DNA of 21,321 nucleotides from an uncultured Paraprevotella sp. (GTDB taxonomy: Bacteria > Bacteroidota > Bacteroidia > Bacteroidales > Bacteroidaceae). The notes below the pieces were generated by a model that was not told the origin of the DNA, searched no databases, and was given only the letters and a program-made list of their open reading frames with translations. A program made the position numbers and the translations under genes. The stretch is from NCBI GenBank assembly GCA_900766785.1, contig CAAFWT010000026.1, positions 1 to 21,321 of the forward strand, given 5' to 3'. Numbering within the stretch: the stretch's first letter is position 1; each line of letters starts with the position of its first letter. This document shows, in pieces, positions 14,544-21,321 of the stretch.

Positions 14544-17252
14544 ATGGGAAAGATACAATCTCAAATCATTATCATAACAGCGGCCCTACTGGCAGTCTCA
14601 TGTTCCAGACAAACAATGAGTGTGGAAGAACTGCGAGTGGAGCACATGGAAAATCCTGCCGTGGTGGATGCCACCCATCCAAGACTATCGTGGATAAATG
14701 TTCCTAAGAGCCAGAAAGCACGAGGCATAAAGCAGACAGCCTACCGCATAGTAGTGGCCTCGAGTATGGAAAACCTGAAACAGGGCGTCTATGACCTGTG
14801 GGACAGCGGCAAGCAGTTGTCTGAAGAATCAGACCTCATACCCTATCAAGGAAAGACACTTCCCTCGGCACAGGATTGTTACTGGAAAGTGCAGATATGG
14901 GACCAGGACGGAAAACCTACAGCATGGAGCAAGCCAAGCTATTGGGGTATGGGACTCATGAACGAGGACGAATGGCAGGCACAATGGATAGCTCCTCTGC
15001 TGGGCGGACCGGGAGCTCCTCTGCTGCGCAAGCATTTTGACTCAAAAGGACAGATAAAGCAGGCCAAAGTGTTCGTATGCGGACTGGGATATTTCGAGCT
15101 CTATGTCAATGGCGAACGAATAGGCGATGACTACCTGGTGCCTAACATGACGGACTATACCAAACGCTTCGACCTGGAAAAAGGGCCCATCGCCATCAGC
15201 GGAAACATGTCAAGACACAGAGTGATGTACCTGGCCTATGATATCACCAAACAGATACAGGAAGGGAGAAATGCACTGGGTGTCATATTGGGCAACGGAT
15301 TCTATGATGCTGTCAACCTGAACATCCCCTGTTCAAAGTTTGGAGACGAATGTCTGAGACTGCAACTGCAGTTGACCTATGCTGATGGAACCACTCAGAC
15401 CGTCATCTCCGACAACACCTGGGAAACAAAGCCTTCGGCCATCACACTCAACGGTGTGCATGCAGGAGAAATCTACAACGCCAACCTGGAAACACCCTTG
15501 TGGGCCACCACTGAAGACAACAGCCAGGGATGGCAGAGGGTGAAATGCATAGAGGGTCCCACAGGAATGATGACGGCACATACCGCTCCCACCGACAAAA
15601 TAGTGGAAACATTAAAGCCCATCAGTTTGCACCAGCGTGAAGATGGCGCATGGGTGGTGGACTTCGGAAAGGAAATCTCAGGATGGCTTCACCTGCATGA
15701 CCTGAAGGGAGAAAAGGGAGACACAGTGAAAGTGGACTACATCAGCGAATCTGTGCAGGGCAACATGCGCTACGTGATGAATGGGAGCGGGAGCGAAGAG
15801 TATGCTCCCCGATTCACCTGGTTTGCCTTCAGCAAAGCCGTGATATCAGGTGTCAAGGAACTCAGCATGAGAAATCTCACAGCCGACGTGGTAAATACCC
15901 ACGTAGAGAAAACTGCCGACTTCCACACCACCGACACCCTCTTCAACCGCATCAATGAGATATGGCAACGCTCACAACTGGACAACATGCACGGAGGAAT
16001 AGCCAGCGACTGCCCCCACCGCGAACGTCTGCCCTATACCGGAGACGGAGAGGCTGCATGTGCTACCGTCATGCACAACTTCGATGCTGCGGCCTTCTAT
16101 CAGAAATGGATACGTGACATTCATGATGCACAGAACAAGGAGACGGGCTACGTGCCCAACTCAGCACCCTGGGAACCCACAGCAGGAGGCGGAGTGGGAT
16201 GGGGAGCTGCCATGAACACCATGCCCTGGGAATACTATGTACAATATGGTGACCGAAAGATTCTGGAGGATAACTTTGAGGCCATGAAGAAACAAGTGAA
16301 CTATATGACCACATGGGTACGGGCTGATGGGACCATGTATCAGCAACTGCCTGGCGTAGGACAGAGCGAACCCAACTACTGGCTCTGCCTGGGAGACTGG
16401 GTGCCACCATATGCCGTACCTTCCGAGGAGCTGGTTCACACCTTCTTCCTATGGCTCTGCAGCGATTACACGGCACGTGCGGCAGCTGTCCTGAACCAGG
16501 AGGCCGACGAACAAACCTACCGTGCCCTGGCCAATCGCACCCGAGATGCCTTTCACAAGAAATATTACAATGCCGAAACCGGTTCGTATGGAGATAATGG
16601 TTGCAACATCTACGCACTGGTCATGGGCGGCATGCCAGACAGAGAGCGAGCACGTGTGGTGGAGGCTCTGAAGCATGAGATAAGCGTCACACACGACGGG
16701 CACATCAATACAGGATTCCTGGCCACGAAGTTCTTCTTTGAGACACTCACGGACAACGGGCTGCACGACGTGGCTGTAGGAGCCATGAGGAAAGAGGATT
16801 TCCCCAGTTATGGATATTGGATCAAGCAGGGTGCCACCACCACATGGGAACAATGGGACTGTCAGAATTCGCATAACCATCCGATGTTTGGAGGCGGACT
16901 CACATGGTTCTACAGACGGTTGGCAGGAATCTGTACCGACCCTTCAGAACCGGGATACAAGCACATCATCCTGCGCCCCTATCCAGTACAGGATCTGGAG
17001 AACGTGCATTACAGCTATCAGACTCGCTATGGAACGGTATCTTCTGACCTCACACAAGATGCCGAGGGACATACGCTGAAGGTTACCATACCGGTGGGAA
17101 GCCATGCCACCCTCTATCTGCCTACCACATCAAATGATATTACCGAAAGCCAGAAGCCTGTGAATGAAGCAGAAGGCGTGACGGTAAAAGGAACTGAGGA
17201 AGGACGAACCGTAGTCACCTTGGTACAAGGGACCTACACCTTCCGCTACTGA
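14544..17252 (+). CDS. Alpha-L-rhamnosidase, GH78, lipoprotein
   Basis: This surface or periplasmic enzyme removes terminal alpha-L-rhamnose from plant or bacterial glycans. The 902 residues start with a lipoprotein signal (lipid Cys20 in LLAVSC). An Ig-like N-terminal domain (RVEHMENPAVVDATHPRLSW) comes next, then beta-sandwich domains of the Bac_rhamnosid_N type (YFELYVNGERIGDDYLVP). A six-hairpin (alpha/alpha)6 catalytic barrel starts near residue 440. Its key motif SDCPHRERLPYTGDGE spans residues 488-503. TTWEQWD (Glu769) and SHNHPMFGGG follow, and a C-terminal beta-sandwich closes the protein. The frame is open 29 codons further upstream, but MGKIQSQ begins the signal peptide. No promoter is obvious and no SusC/D pair is adjacent. 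Confidence 0.93.
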   Translation: MGKIQSQIIIITAALLAVSCSRQTMSVEELRVEHMENPAVVDATHPRLSWINVPKSQKARGIKQTAYRIVVASSMENLKQGVYDLWDSGKQLSEESDLIPYQGKTLPSAQDCYWKVQIWDQDGKPTAWSKPSYWGMGLMNEDEWQAQWIAPLLGGPGAPLLRKHFDSKGQIKQAKVFVCGLGYFELYVNGERIGDDYLVPNMTDYTKRFDLEKGPIAISGNMSRHRVMYLAYDITKQIQEGRNALGVILGNGFYDAVNLNIPCSKFGDECLRLQLQLTYADGTTQTVISDNTWETKPSAITLNGVHAGEIYNANLETPLWATTEDNSQGWQRVKCIEGPTGMMTAHTAPTDKIVETLKPISLHQREDGAWVVDFGKEISGWLHLHDLKGEKGDTVKVDYISESVQGNMRYVMNGSGSEEYAPRFTWFAFSKAVISGVKELSMRNLTADVVNTHVEKTADFHTTDTLFNRINEIWQRSQLDNMHGGIASDCPHRERLPYTGDGEAACATVMHNFDAAAFYQKWIRDIHDAQNKETGYVPNSAPWEPTAGGGVGWGAAMNTMPWEYYVQYGDRKILEDNFEAMKKQVNYMTTWVRADGTMYQQLPGVGQSEPNYWLCLGDWVPPYAVPSEELVHTFFLWLCSDYTARAAAVLNQEADEQTYRALANRTRDAFHKKYYNAETGSYGDNGCNIYALVMGGMPDRERARVVEALKHEISVTHDGHINTGFLATKFFFETLTDNGLHDVAVGAMRKEDFPSYGYWIKQGATTTWEQWDCQNSHNHPMFGGGLTWFYRRLAGICTDPSEPGYKHIILRPYPVQDLENVHYSYQTRYGTVSSDLTQDAEGHTLKVTIPVGSHATLYLPTTSNDITESQKPVNEAEGVTVKGTEEGRTVVTLVQGTYTFRY

Positions 17253-17277
17253 TATCGCCTGCAGGGAAAAAATTCAA

Positions 17278-17317
17278 GAAGCCTGCGCCTTGATGAATCT
17301 GTCAAGGCGCAGGCTTC
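17278..17317 (-). terminator. Terminator of panC-panD, 16-bp hairpin
   Basis: A perfect 16-bp inverted repeat (17278-17293 and 17302-17317) encloses an 8-nt loop. On the minus strand it is followed by TTGAATTTTTTCCC, so it terminates the pantothenate genes. The plus-strand side has no T-run, but the stem also lies just after the rhamnosidase stop codon and may help end that transcript. Confidence 0.85.
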
Positions 17318-17347
17318 ATGATATCTGGATGAATGTCCTATACAGGA

Positions 17348-17692
17348 TTACCTTACCCTATTATTCTCAGGGAAGACCACCGTGGGCTTGAAGCTCTTGG
17401 CCTCCTCAAAGTCCATCAAGGCATAAGAAATGATGATGAGCTCATCACCAACCTGCACCTTTCGTGCTGCAGCACCATTGAGACAGATGCATCCCGAACC
17501 CCGTTGACCTTTGATAATATAGGTTTCCAAGCGTTCCCCATTGTTATTATCCACAATCTGCACCTTCTCGCCAGCTATCATACCGGCAGCATCCAACAGG
17601 TCCTCATCGATGGTGATACTGCCCATGTAATGCAGATTGGCCTCAGTAACCGTTACGCAATGAAGCTTTGACTTCAATACCTCTATCATCAT
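17348..17692 (-). CDS. panD: Aspartate 1-decarboxylase
   Basis: This pyruvoyl enzyme makes beta-alanine from aspartate for pantothenate. The 114-residue proenzyme self-cleaves between Gly24 and Ser25 (HYMGSITID), with Ser25 becoming the pyruvoyl group. Lys9 and His11 precede it, and ETYIIKGQRGSG with the substrate-binding Tyr58 region and NGAAARKVQVGDELIIISY complete the double-psi barrel. The position after His11 is Cys12, where the enzymes I remember carry Arg; this may be lineage-specific. The start MMIEVL gives the normal cleavage numbering. It is second in the panC-panD transcript, 13 bases after panC, followed by a strong terminator. Confidence 0.93.
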   Translation of the reverse strand: MMIEVLKSKLHCVTVTEANLHYMGSITIDEDLLDAAGMIAGEKVQIVDNNNGERLETYIIKGQRGSGCICLNGAAARKVQVGDELIIISYALMDFEEAKSFKPTVVFPENNRVR

Positions 17693-17705
17693 GACCGTAC
17701 GAATT

Positions 17706-18551
17706 TTACTTATATCTAATGTGATCTATCAGACGAATGGGCTGTGATCCACAGAACACAGTGATACATCCTACCACACTTGTGCTGTCATCCCACGACT
17801 GCACATCGGCCAGTGTATCACCATCCACGATGCTGAAATACTGCACTTCCAGTCCGTCCACAGCATTGATATGACTCACCACATAATCATGGGTGGCAGG
17901 CACATCCAATCCTATGGTCCTGCTCTCCTTCAGCACCCGATAAATATGAGCTGCTATGACACGCTCCTCGGGTGACAACAGGGTGTTGCGGCTACTCATG
18001 GCCAGTCCGCTCTCCTCTCTGATTACCGGGCATGGCACTATTTGCAGAGGAAAACCAAGGTCATCCACCATCCTGCGGATGACAGCTATCTGCTGGTAAT
18101 CCTTTTCTCCGAAATACGCCTTGTCGGGCTGAACATAACTGAAAAGCTTACTTACAATCTGACAAACGCCATTGAAATGTCCTGGGCGCATGGCTCCCTC
18201 CATCACGCTGTCGGTGGGAGGATAACTGAAATGACGGGTGTCGGGCTCGGGATAAATCTCTTCCACGCTGGGTGCAAAGGCAATGGTGGCACCCACTTGC
18301 TGCAGAAGCCTACAGTCAGCCTCAAGCGTACGTGGATACTTGGCCAAGTCCGTCTTGTCATTAAACTGTGTGGGATTAAGGAAGATGCTCACCACTGTGG
18401 CATCATTTTCCTCCACGCTACGCTTCACAAGCGATGCATGTCCTTCATGCAAAGCACCCATAGTTGGCACCAAACCCACTGTGGTACCCTTTTGAGAGCG
18501 CAGTTGCTGGAGTTCTGCTTGCAATTGTGCAATTGTGTGAACTACTTTCAT
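17706..18551 (-). CDS. panC: Pantoate-beta-alanine ligase
   Basis: It joins pantoate and beta-alanine with ATP to form pantothenate, in the cytoplasm, using the beta-alanine made by the next gene. The 281 residues show PTMGALHEGH (29-38, the HIGH-type nucleotide motif), FLNPTQF (57-63), GHFNGV (124-129), FGEKDYQQ (147-154) and the KMSKS-like segment around MSSRN (185-189). The length is normal. The promoter box TAAGTTTG lies about 65 bases upstream. The gene is divergent from the glycogen-synthase-like gene and heads a two-gene operon with panD. Confidence 0.95.
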   Translation of the reverse strand: MKVVHTIAQLQAELQQLRSQKGTTVGLVPTMGALHEGHASLVKRSVEENDATVVSIFLNPTQFNDKTDLAKYPRTLEADCRLLQQVGATIAFAPSVEEIYPEPDTRHFSYPPTDSVMEGAMRPGHFNGVCQIVSKLFSYVQPDKAYFGEKDYQQIAVIRRMVDDLGFPLQIVPCPVIREESGLAMSSRNTLLSPEERVIAAHIYRVLKESRTIGLDVPATHDYVVSHINAVDGLEVQYFSIVDGDTLADVQSWDDSTSVVGCITVFCGSQPIRLIDHIRYK

Positions 18552-18615
18552 TTCTTAATTTACATTCAATAGACTTAGCACTAAATCTATACCCTGTGCC
18601 CTACCTATGCATGCA

Positions 18616-18623
18616 CAAACTTA
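18616..18623 (-). promoter_or_regulatory. -7 box of panC-panD
   Basis: The minus strand reads TAAGTTTG, matching TAnnTTTG. The start would be near 18609, giving a leader of about 58 nt. No convincing -33 TTTG is seen. Confidence 0.55.
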
Positions 18624-18776
18624 CTGGGCTTCAATAGTGCTGCTTATCCACATGAAGTCAAAAAAGCGCTGCAAAGTAACACAGAAAAACAGAAATGAGA
18701 AAAGGTTTTGGGGAAATATTCACCTACTTTCCGAAAATCAAAGAGCAAAGAGCAACTCCAAGTGGCAAAATCTTCG

Positions 18777-18784
18777 TACCTTTG
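18777..18784 (+). promoter_or_regulatory. -7 box of the glycogen-synthase-like gene
   Basis: TACCTTTG matches TAnnTTTG. Transcription would start near 18790, so the first in-frame ATG (18793) would be almost leaderless and the ATG at 18808 becomes the better start. Confidence 0.6.
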
Positions 18785-18807
18785 TACATTATATGAAGAA
18801 TGACGTG

Positions 18808-19650
18808 ATGATTAAAGCGAAAAAAATCCTCTTTATCACCCAGGAAATGACACCGTACGTGTCCGATTCTTTGCTGGCGGCATTAGGACGCAAAGTACCT
18901 CAGGCTACACAAGAATCCAAGAAAGAGATACGCACATTTATGCCCAAATGGGGACATATCAACGAGCGCAGGAATCAGTTGCACGAAGTGATCAGACTGA
19001 GCGGTATGAACCTGGTTGTAGATGACACTGACCACACATTGGTCATCAAGGTGGCAAGCATCCCTTCGGCACGCATGCAGGTCTACTTCATTGACAACGA
19101 TGATTTCTTCACCAAGAGAAAGATGGCACGCGACGATAACGGACAGGAATACAAAGACAATGCCGAGCGTGCTGCCTTCTTTGCGCGCGGCGTCCTGGAA
19201 ACGGTAAAGAAACTGCGTTGGACTCCAGATGTCATTCAATGTCAGGGATGGATGTCCAGTTTCATCCCCGTGTATCTGAAAGAAGCATACCAGGACGAAC
19301 CCTCTTTCCGTGACTGTCGAATAGTATTCGCACCATTCAGCGACGGACTGCAGGATAAACTGCCAGAAAACATCAACGGCATACTGGGATTCAATGGCAT
19401 ACAGCCCGAAGCACTGGACGGCACTAATGAAAATAACAATATGCAGACGCTCAACCGCCTGGGCATGAAATACGCCGACGGCATCATGCTGTTGAAGGAC
19501 GAGGCAAGCCTGCTACCCTATGCCGAGAAGACAGGTAAACCTATACTTACGGCCGATACCCCAGACGAATTCTGCAAAACAGCACCCGCATTCTTCGATG
19601 AAATATGGGGAGAAGGAAAAGAAGAAACCACTGAAGAAGATGAAGACTAA
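18808..19650 (+). CDS. Glycogen/starch synthase-like protein, N-terminal half only
   Basis: This protein resembles the N-terminal Rossmann half of GT5 glycogen synthases, which add ADP-glucose to glycogen. From MIKAKKILFITQEMTPYV it has 280 residues; TFMPKWGHINERRNQLHEVI, MQVYFIDNDDFF, ERAAFFARGVLETVKKL and PDVIQCQGWMSSFIP match the Bacteroidales short family. Two differences from true synthases are visible. The C-terminal donor-binding half is missing, and the N-terminal K-x-G-G-L loop after the first strand is replaced by VSDSLLAALGRKVP. It may be a regulatory or carrier paralogue rather than an active transferase. An in-frame ATG at 18793 is an alternative start, and the frame is open to 18607. 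It overlaps the next gene by 11 bases. Confidence 0.82.
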   Translation: MIKAKKILFITQEMTPYVSDSLLAALGRKVPQATQESKKEIRTFMPKWGHINERRNQLHEVIRLSGMNLVVDDTDHTLVIKVASIPSARMQVYFIDNDDFFTKRKMARDDNGQEYKDNAERAAFFARGVLETVKKLRWTPDVIQCQGWMSSFIPVYLKEAYQDEPSFRDCRIVFAPFSDGLQDKLPENINGILGFNGIQPEALDGTNENNNMQTLNRLGMKYADGIMLLKDEASLLPYAEKTGKPILTADTPDEFCKTAPAFFDEIWGEGKEETTEEDED

Positions 19651-21088
19651 AGGAGCACTGGCCAGCATACTCATCCTGGTCACAATACTCACCACAGCAT
19701 GTGACAGCGATACAGGAACCATGGGCATACCCTCCAAGGACGAAGAGGTATTCCCCTCATATGACACCTTCCTGGCATACACACGCTCCGAAGCCATGGA
19801 CTCCGTCTTGGGAAACAGCACCAGAAGCTACCTGGGAAGCATTGACGACCCTGAGACAGGCACACGCGTAAGAGCAAACTTTGCTGCACAGTTCCACACC
19901 TTTGAGAATTATGCCTTCCCGAAACTGGCACAGATGTTTCCCGAAGACAAAACAGACTATACCATCGATGATGTGAAATGTGACTCCGTAGAGATACGCC
20001 TGTACTTTGACAACTATTACGGAGCCAAGAACGCACCGTTGAAACTGGAAATCTATCCTCTGGACATAAACAATATCCTGGAAGAGGATGAGGACTACTA
20101 CACCAGTGTGGACCTGGACCAGTACGTACAGCCGGGCAGCCTGCCCATTGCCACCAAGGTATTTACACCCGAGGATTACAATCTGGCTGATGCAGAACTC
20201 AATAGTGCCACACATACCGACAACGTCCACATCTCTCTGCCCGACTCCATCGGCACACAGATGATGAGAGCCTACTATGCTCACCCAGAGTATTTCAAGG
20301 ACTCCTACACCTTCATCCGTAAGGTTTGCCCAGGATTCCTCTTCAAGATCAAGAGCGGCAACGGAAGCATGCTCAGCATAGAAGCAAGTACGATAAACAT
20401 CTATTTCAGCTTTTATAGCAACGAGAAACGCGACTCCATCTGTAGCGGACTGGGACGTTTTGCTGCCACGCCAGAGGTCATTCAGAGTACACAGTTTACC
20501 AACGACGACCTGAAAGAACTGATCGAAGAGGATACGTGCACCTTTCTGAAGACACCTGCTGGAATACTCACAGAGGTGGAATTGCCCATCAATGACATTT
20601 ACGAGAAGCACGAGAATGACAGTGTGAGCCGTGCACAGCTCACATTCACGCGAATCAACAACACCACGTCCTCACAACAGGCCTTGGGCATACCACAGTC
20701 ACTCCTGCTCGTGAGGAAGAGCGAGATGAACTCCTTCTTCAAGGAGAGGAAAGTGGCAGATGCCAAGTCCTCATACACCACATCATTCAGTAGCACTTAC
20801 AACACATACACATTCAACAACATTAGCCGACTCATAAGCCTGTGTCATCAGGAAAAGAAAGACGGCATGGCCAAGGAAAATCTCAGCGAAGAAGAATGGG
20901 AGCAGAAGCATCCCAACTGGAACAAGGCCGTACTGATACCCGTAAACATCAGCACCACAAGCGACACATATGGGAACACGTATCAAGTGAGTGTTACACA
21001 TGACATGGGCATGAATAGCGTGAGACTGCAGGGAGGACCTCAACATCCCATCAGCATGCAGGTCATCTATAGCCGATTCAAACAATAG
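19640..21088 (+). CDS. DUF4270 lipoprotein
   Basis: This 482-residue lipoprotein begins MKTKGALASILILVTILTTAC (lipid Cys21 followed by DSDTG). The mature chain, with YLGSIDDPETGTRVRANFAAQF, CDSVEIRLYFDNYYGAKNAPLKLEIYPL and the ending ISMQVIYSRFKQ, fits the DUF4270 family of large Bacteroidetes lipoproteins, thought to be cell-surface proteins of unknown role. Its ATG lies 11 bases before the end of the glycogen-synthase-like gene (ATGAAGACTAA), so the two are probably translationally coupled. The frame is open much further upstream inside that gene, but only this ATG starts a signal peptide. A terminator follows at 21119-21159. Confidence 0.87.
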   Translation: MKTKGALASILILVTILTTACDSDTGTMGIPSKDEEVFPSYDTFLAYTRSEAMDSVLGNSTRSYLGSIDDPETGTRVRANFAAQFHTFENYAFPKLAQMFPEDKTDYTIDDVKCDSVEIRLYFDNYYGAKNAPLKLEIYPLDINNILEEDEDYYTSVDLDQYVQPGSLPIATKVFTPEDYNLADAELNSATHTDNVHISLPDSIGTQMMRAYYAHPEYFKDSYTFIRKVCPGFLFKIKSGNGSMLSIEASTINIYFSFYSNEKRDSICSGLGRFAATPEVIQSTQFTNDDLKELIEEDTCTFLKTPAGILTEVELPINDIYEKHENDSVSRAQLTFTRINNTTSSQQALGIPQSLLLVRKSEMNSFFKERKVADAKSSYTTSFSSTYNTYTFNNISRLISLCHQEKKDGMAKENLSEEEWEQKHPNWNKAVLIPVNISTTSDTYGNTYQVSVTHDMGMNSVRLQGGPQHPISMQVIYSRFKQ

Positions 21089-21118
21089 AAATAGGCACAC
21101 ACATACCTTACCTCATCC

Positions 21119-21159
21119 ATAGGCGGCATCCAAATCATCGGAGCCGCCTATTCTTTTTC
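21119..21159 (+). terminator. Intrinsic terminator after the DUF4270 gene
   Basis: ATAGGCGGC (21119-21127) and GCCGCCTAT (21143-21151) form a perfect 9-bp GC-rich stem with a 15-nt loop, followed by TCTTTTTCC. It ends the two-gene transcript. Confidence 0.85.
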
Positions 21160-21186
21160 CGTATCACCTGACTTCGTCAATGCGCC

Positions 21187-21205
21187 ACCCAAATTAAGAT
21201 TGGGT
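21187..21205. repeat. Short inverted repeat ACCCAA/TTGGGT
   Basis: Six-base arms surround a 7-nt loop between the terminator and the right-edge ORF. There is no T-run on either strand and the role is unknown. Confidence 0.25.
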
Positions 21206-21245
21206 CATCCGACATTTCGACTGATTACCATTTATAACAGTGTGC

Positions 21246-21321
21246 TCAGTATTTGTTACCTTCATTGCCCATAAGGTTATAAATCTTGTCTGTGGCGTAT
21301 TCATATTTGCGGTTCATGCTA
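21246..21321 (-). CDS. Possible C-terminal end of a gene off the right edge
   Basis: A minus-strand frame enters from the window edge and stops at 21246, ending ...YNLMGNEGNKY. An ATG at 21317-21315 could also make it a 23-codon ORF. It is too short to identify. The base at 21321 belongs to an incomplete codon. Confidence 0.25.
   Translation of the reverse strand, partial: SMNRKYEYATDKIYNLMGNEGNKY

Noticed and set aside
18607..18792. N-terminal extension of the glycogen-synthase-like protein
   Set aside because: The stretch contains the promoter box TACCTTTG (18777-18784), so it lies upstream of the transcription start.

Overview
The window looks like a chromosomal segment from an anaerobic Bacteroidales, most likely of the Prevotellaceae. 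The evidence is several promoters of the Bacteroidetes type (a TAnnTTTG -7 box, in the best case preceded by TTTG at -33), A-rich translation starts without strong Shine-Dalgarno sequences, many signal-peptidase-II lipoproteins, a SusC-like TonB receptor, a DUF4270 lipoprotein, a starch-synthase-like protein reduced to its N-terminal half, and methylmalonyl-CoA epimerase (succinate/propionate metabolism). Most genes are ordinary housekeeping or cell-envelope genes. No tRNA, rRNA, CRISPR array or intact insertion sequence was seen.

Layout. 1-680: no convincing large gene. It holds a minus-strand promoter, a structured leader and an intrinsic terminator (a candidate small RNA or attenuator), then a 63-codon ORF of unknown status. 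686-5695 (plus): uridine kinase, an MltF-like lytic transglycosylase lipoprotein with a shortened solute-binding domain, a secreted protein with a sorting-like C-terminus, an omega-amidase that starts on a GTG overlapping the previous stop, and a beta-helix protein of the pectate-lyase type. 5722-8690 (minus): a tightly packed run in the order nitroreductase, Rossmann/DUF2520 protein, KdsC-type phosphatase, Maf, small lipoprotein, with a promoter box just upstream of the nitroreductase. 8691-9257: a 567-base gap containing four exactly 22-bp-spaced GCAAACGTTTG palindromes and several inverted repeats. 9258-10049 (minus): an unrecognised 263-residue protein with its own promoter.

10355-12745 (plus): a lone TonB-dependent receptor. 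12764-14382 (plus): a well-formed promoter, methylmalonyl-CoA epimerase overlapping a secreted DUF1080 protein, and a strong terminator. 14544-17252 (plus): a GH78 alpha-L-rhamnosidase lipoprotein. 17278-18623 (minus): panC-panD with a promoter and a 16-bp terminator hairpin. 18777-21159 (plus): promoter, glycogen-synthase-like protein, overlapping DUF4270 lipoprotein, terminator. The final bases hold the end of a possible minus-strand ORF that runs off the window.

Taken together, the window combines pantothenate and beta-alanine synthesis (panC, panD), nucleotide salvage and house-cleaning (udk, maf), LPS Kdo synthesis (kdsC), peptidoglycan turnover (mltF-like), deamidation of alpha-keto acid amides, and scattered envelope glycan degradation (rhamnosidase, DUF1080, beta-helix). 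I did not find a clear new multi-gene system. The most unusual signals are the 22-bp palindrome array, the minus-strand leader/terminator at 350-571, and several enzymes with altered architecture (shortened MltF, nitrilase with an insertion, glycogen synthase without the usual N-terminal binding loop).
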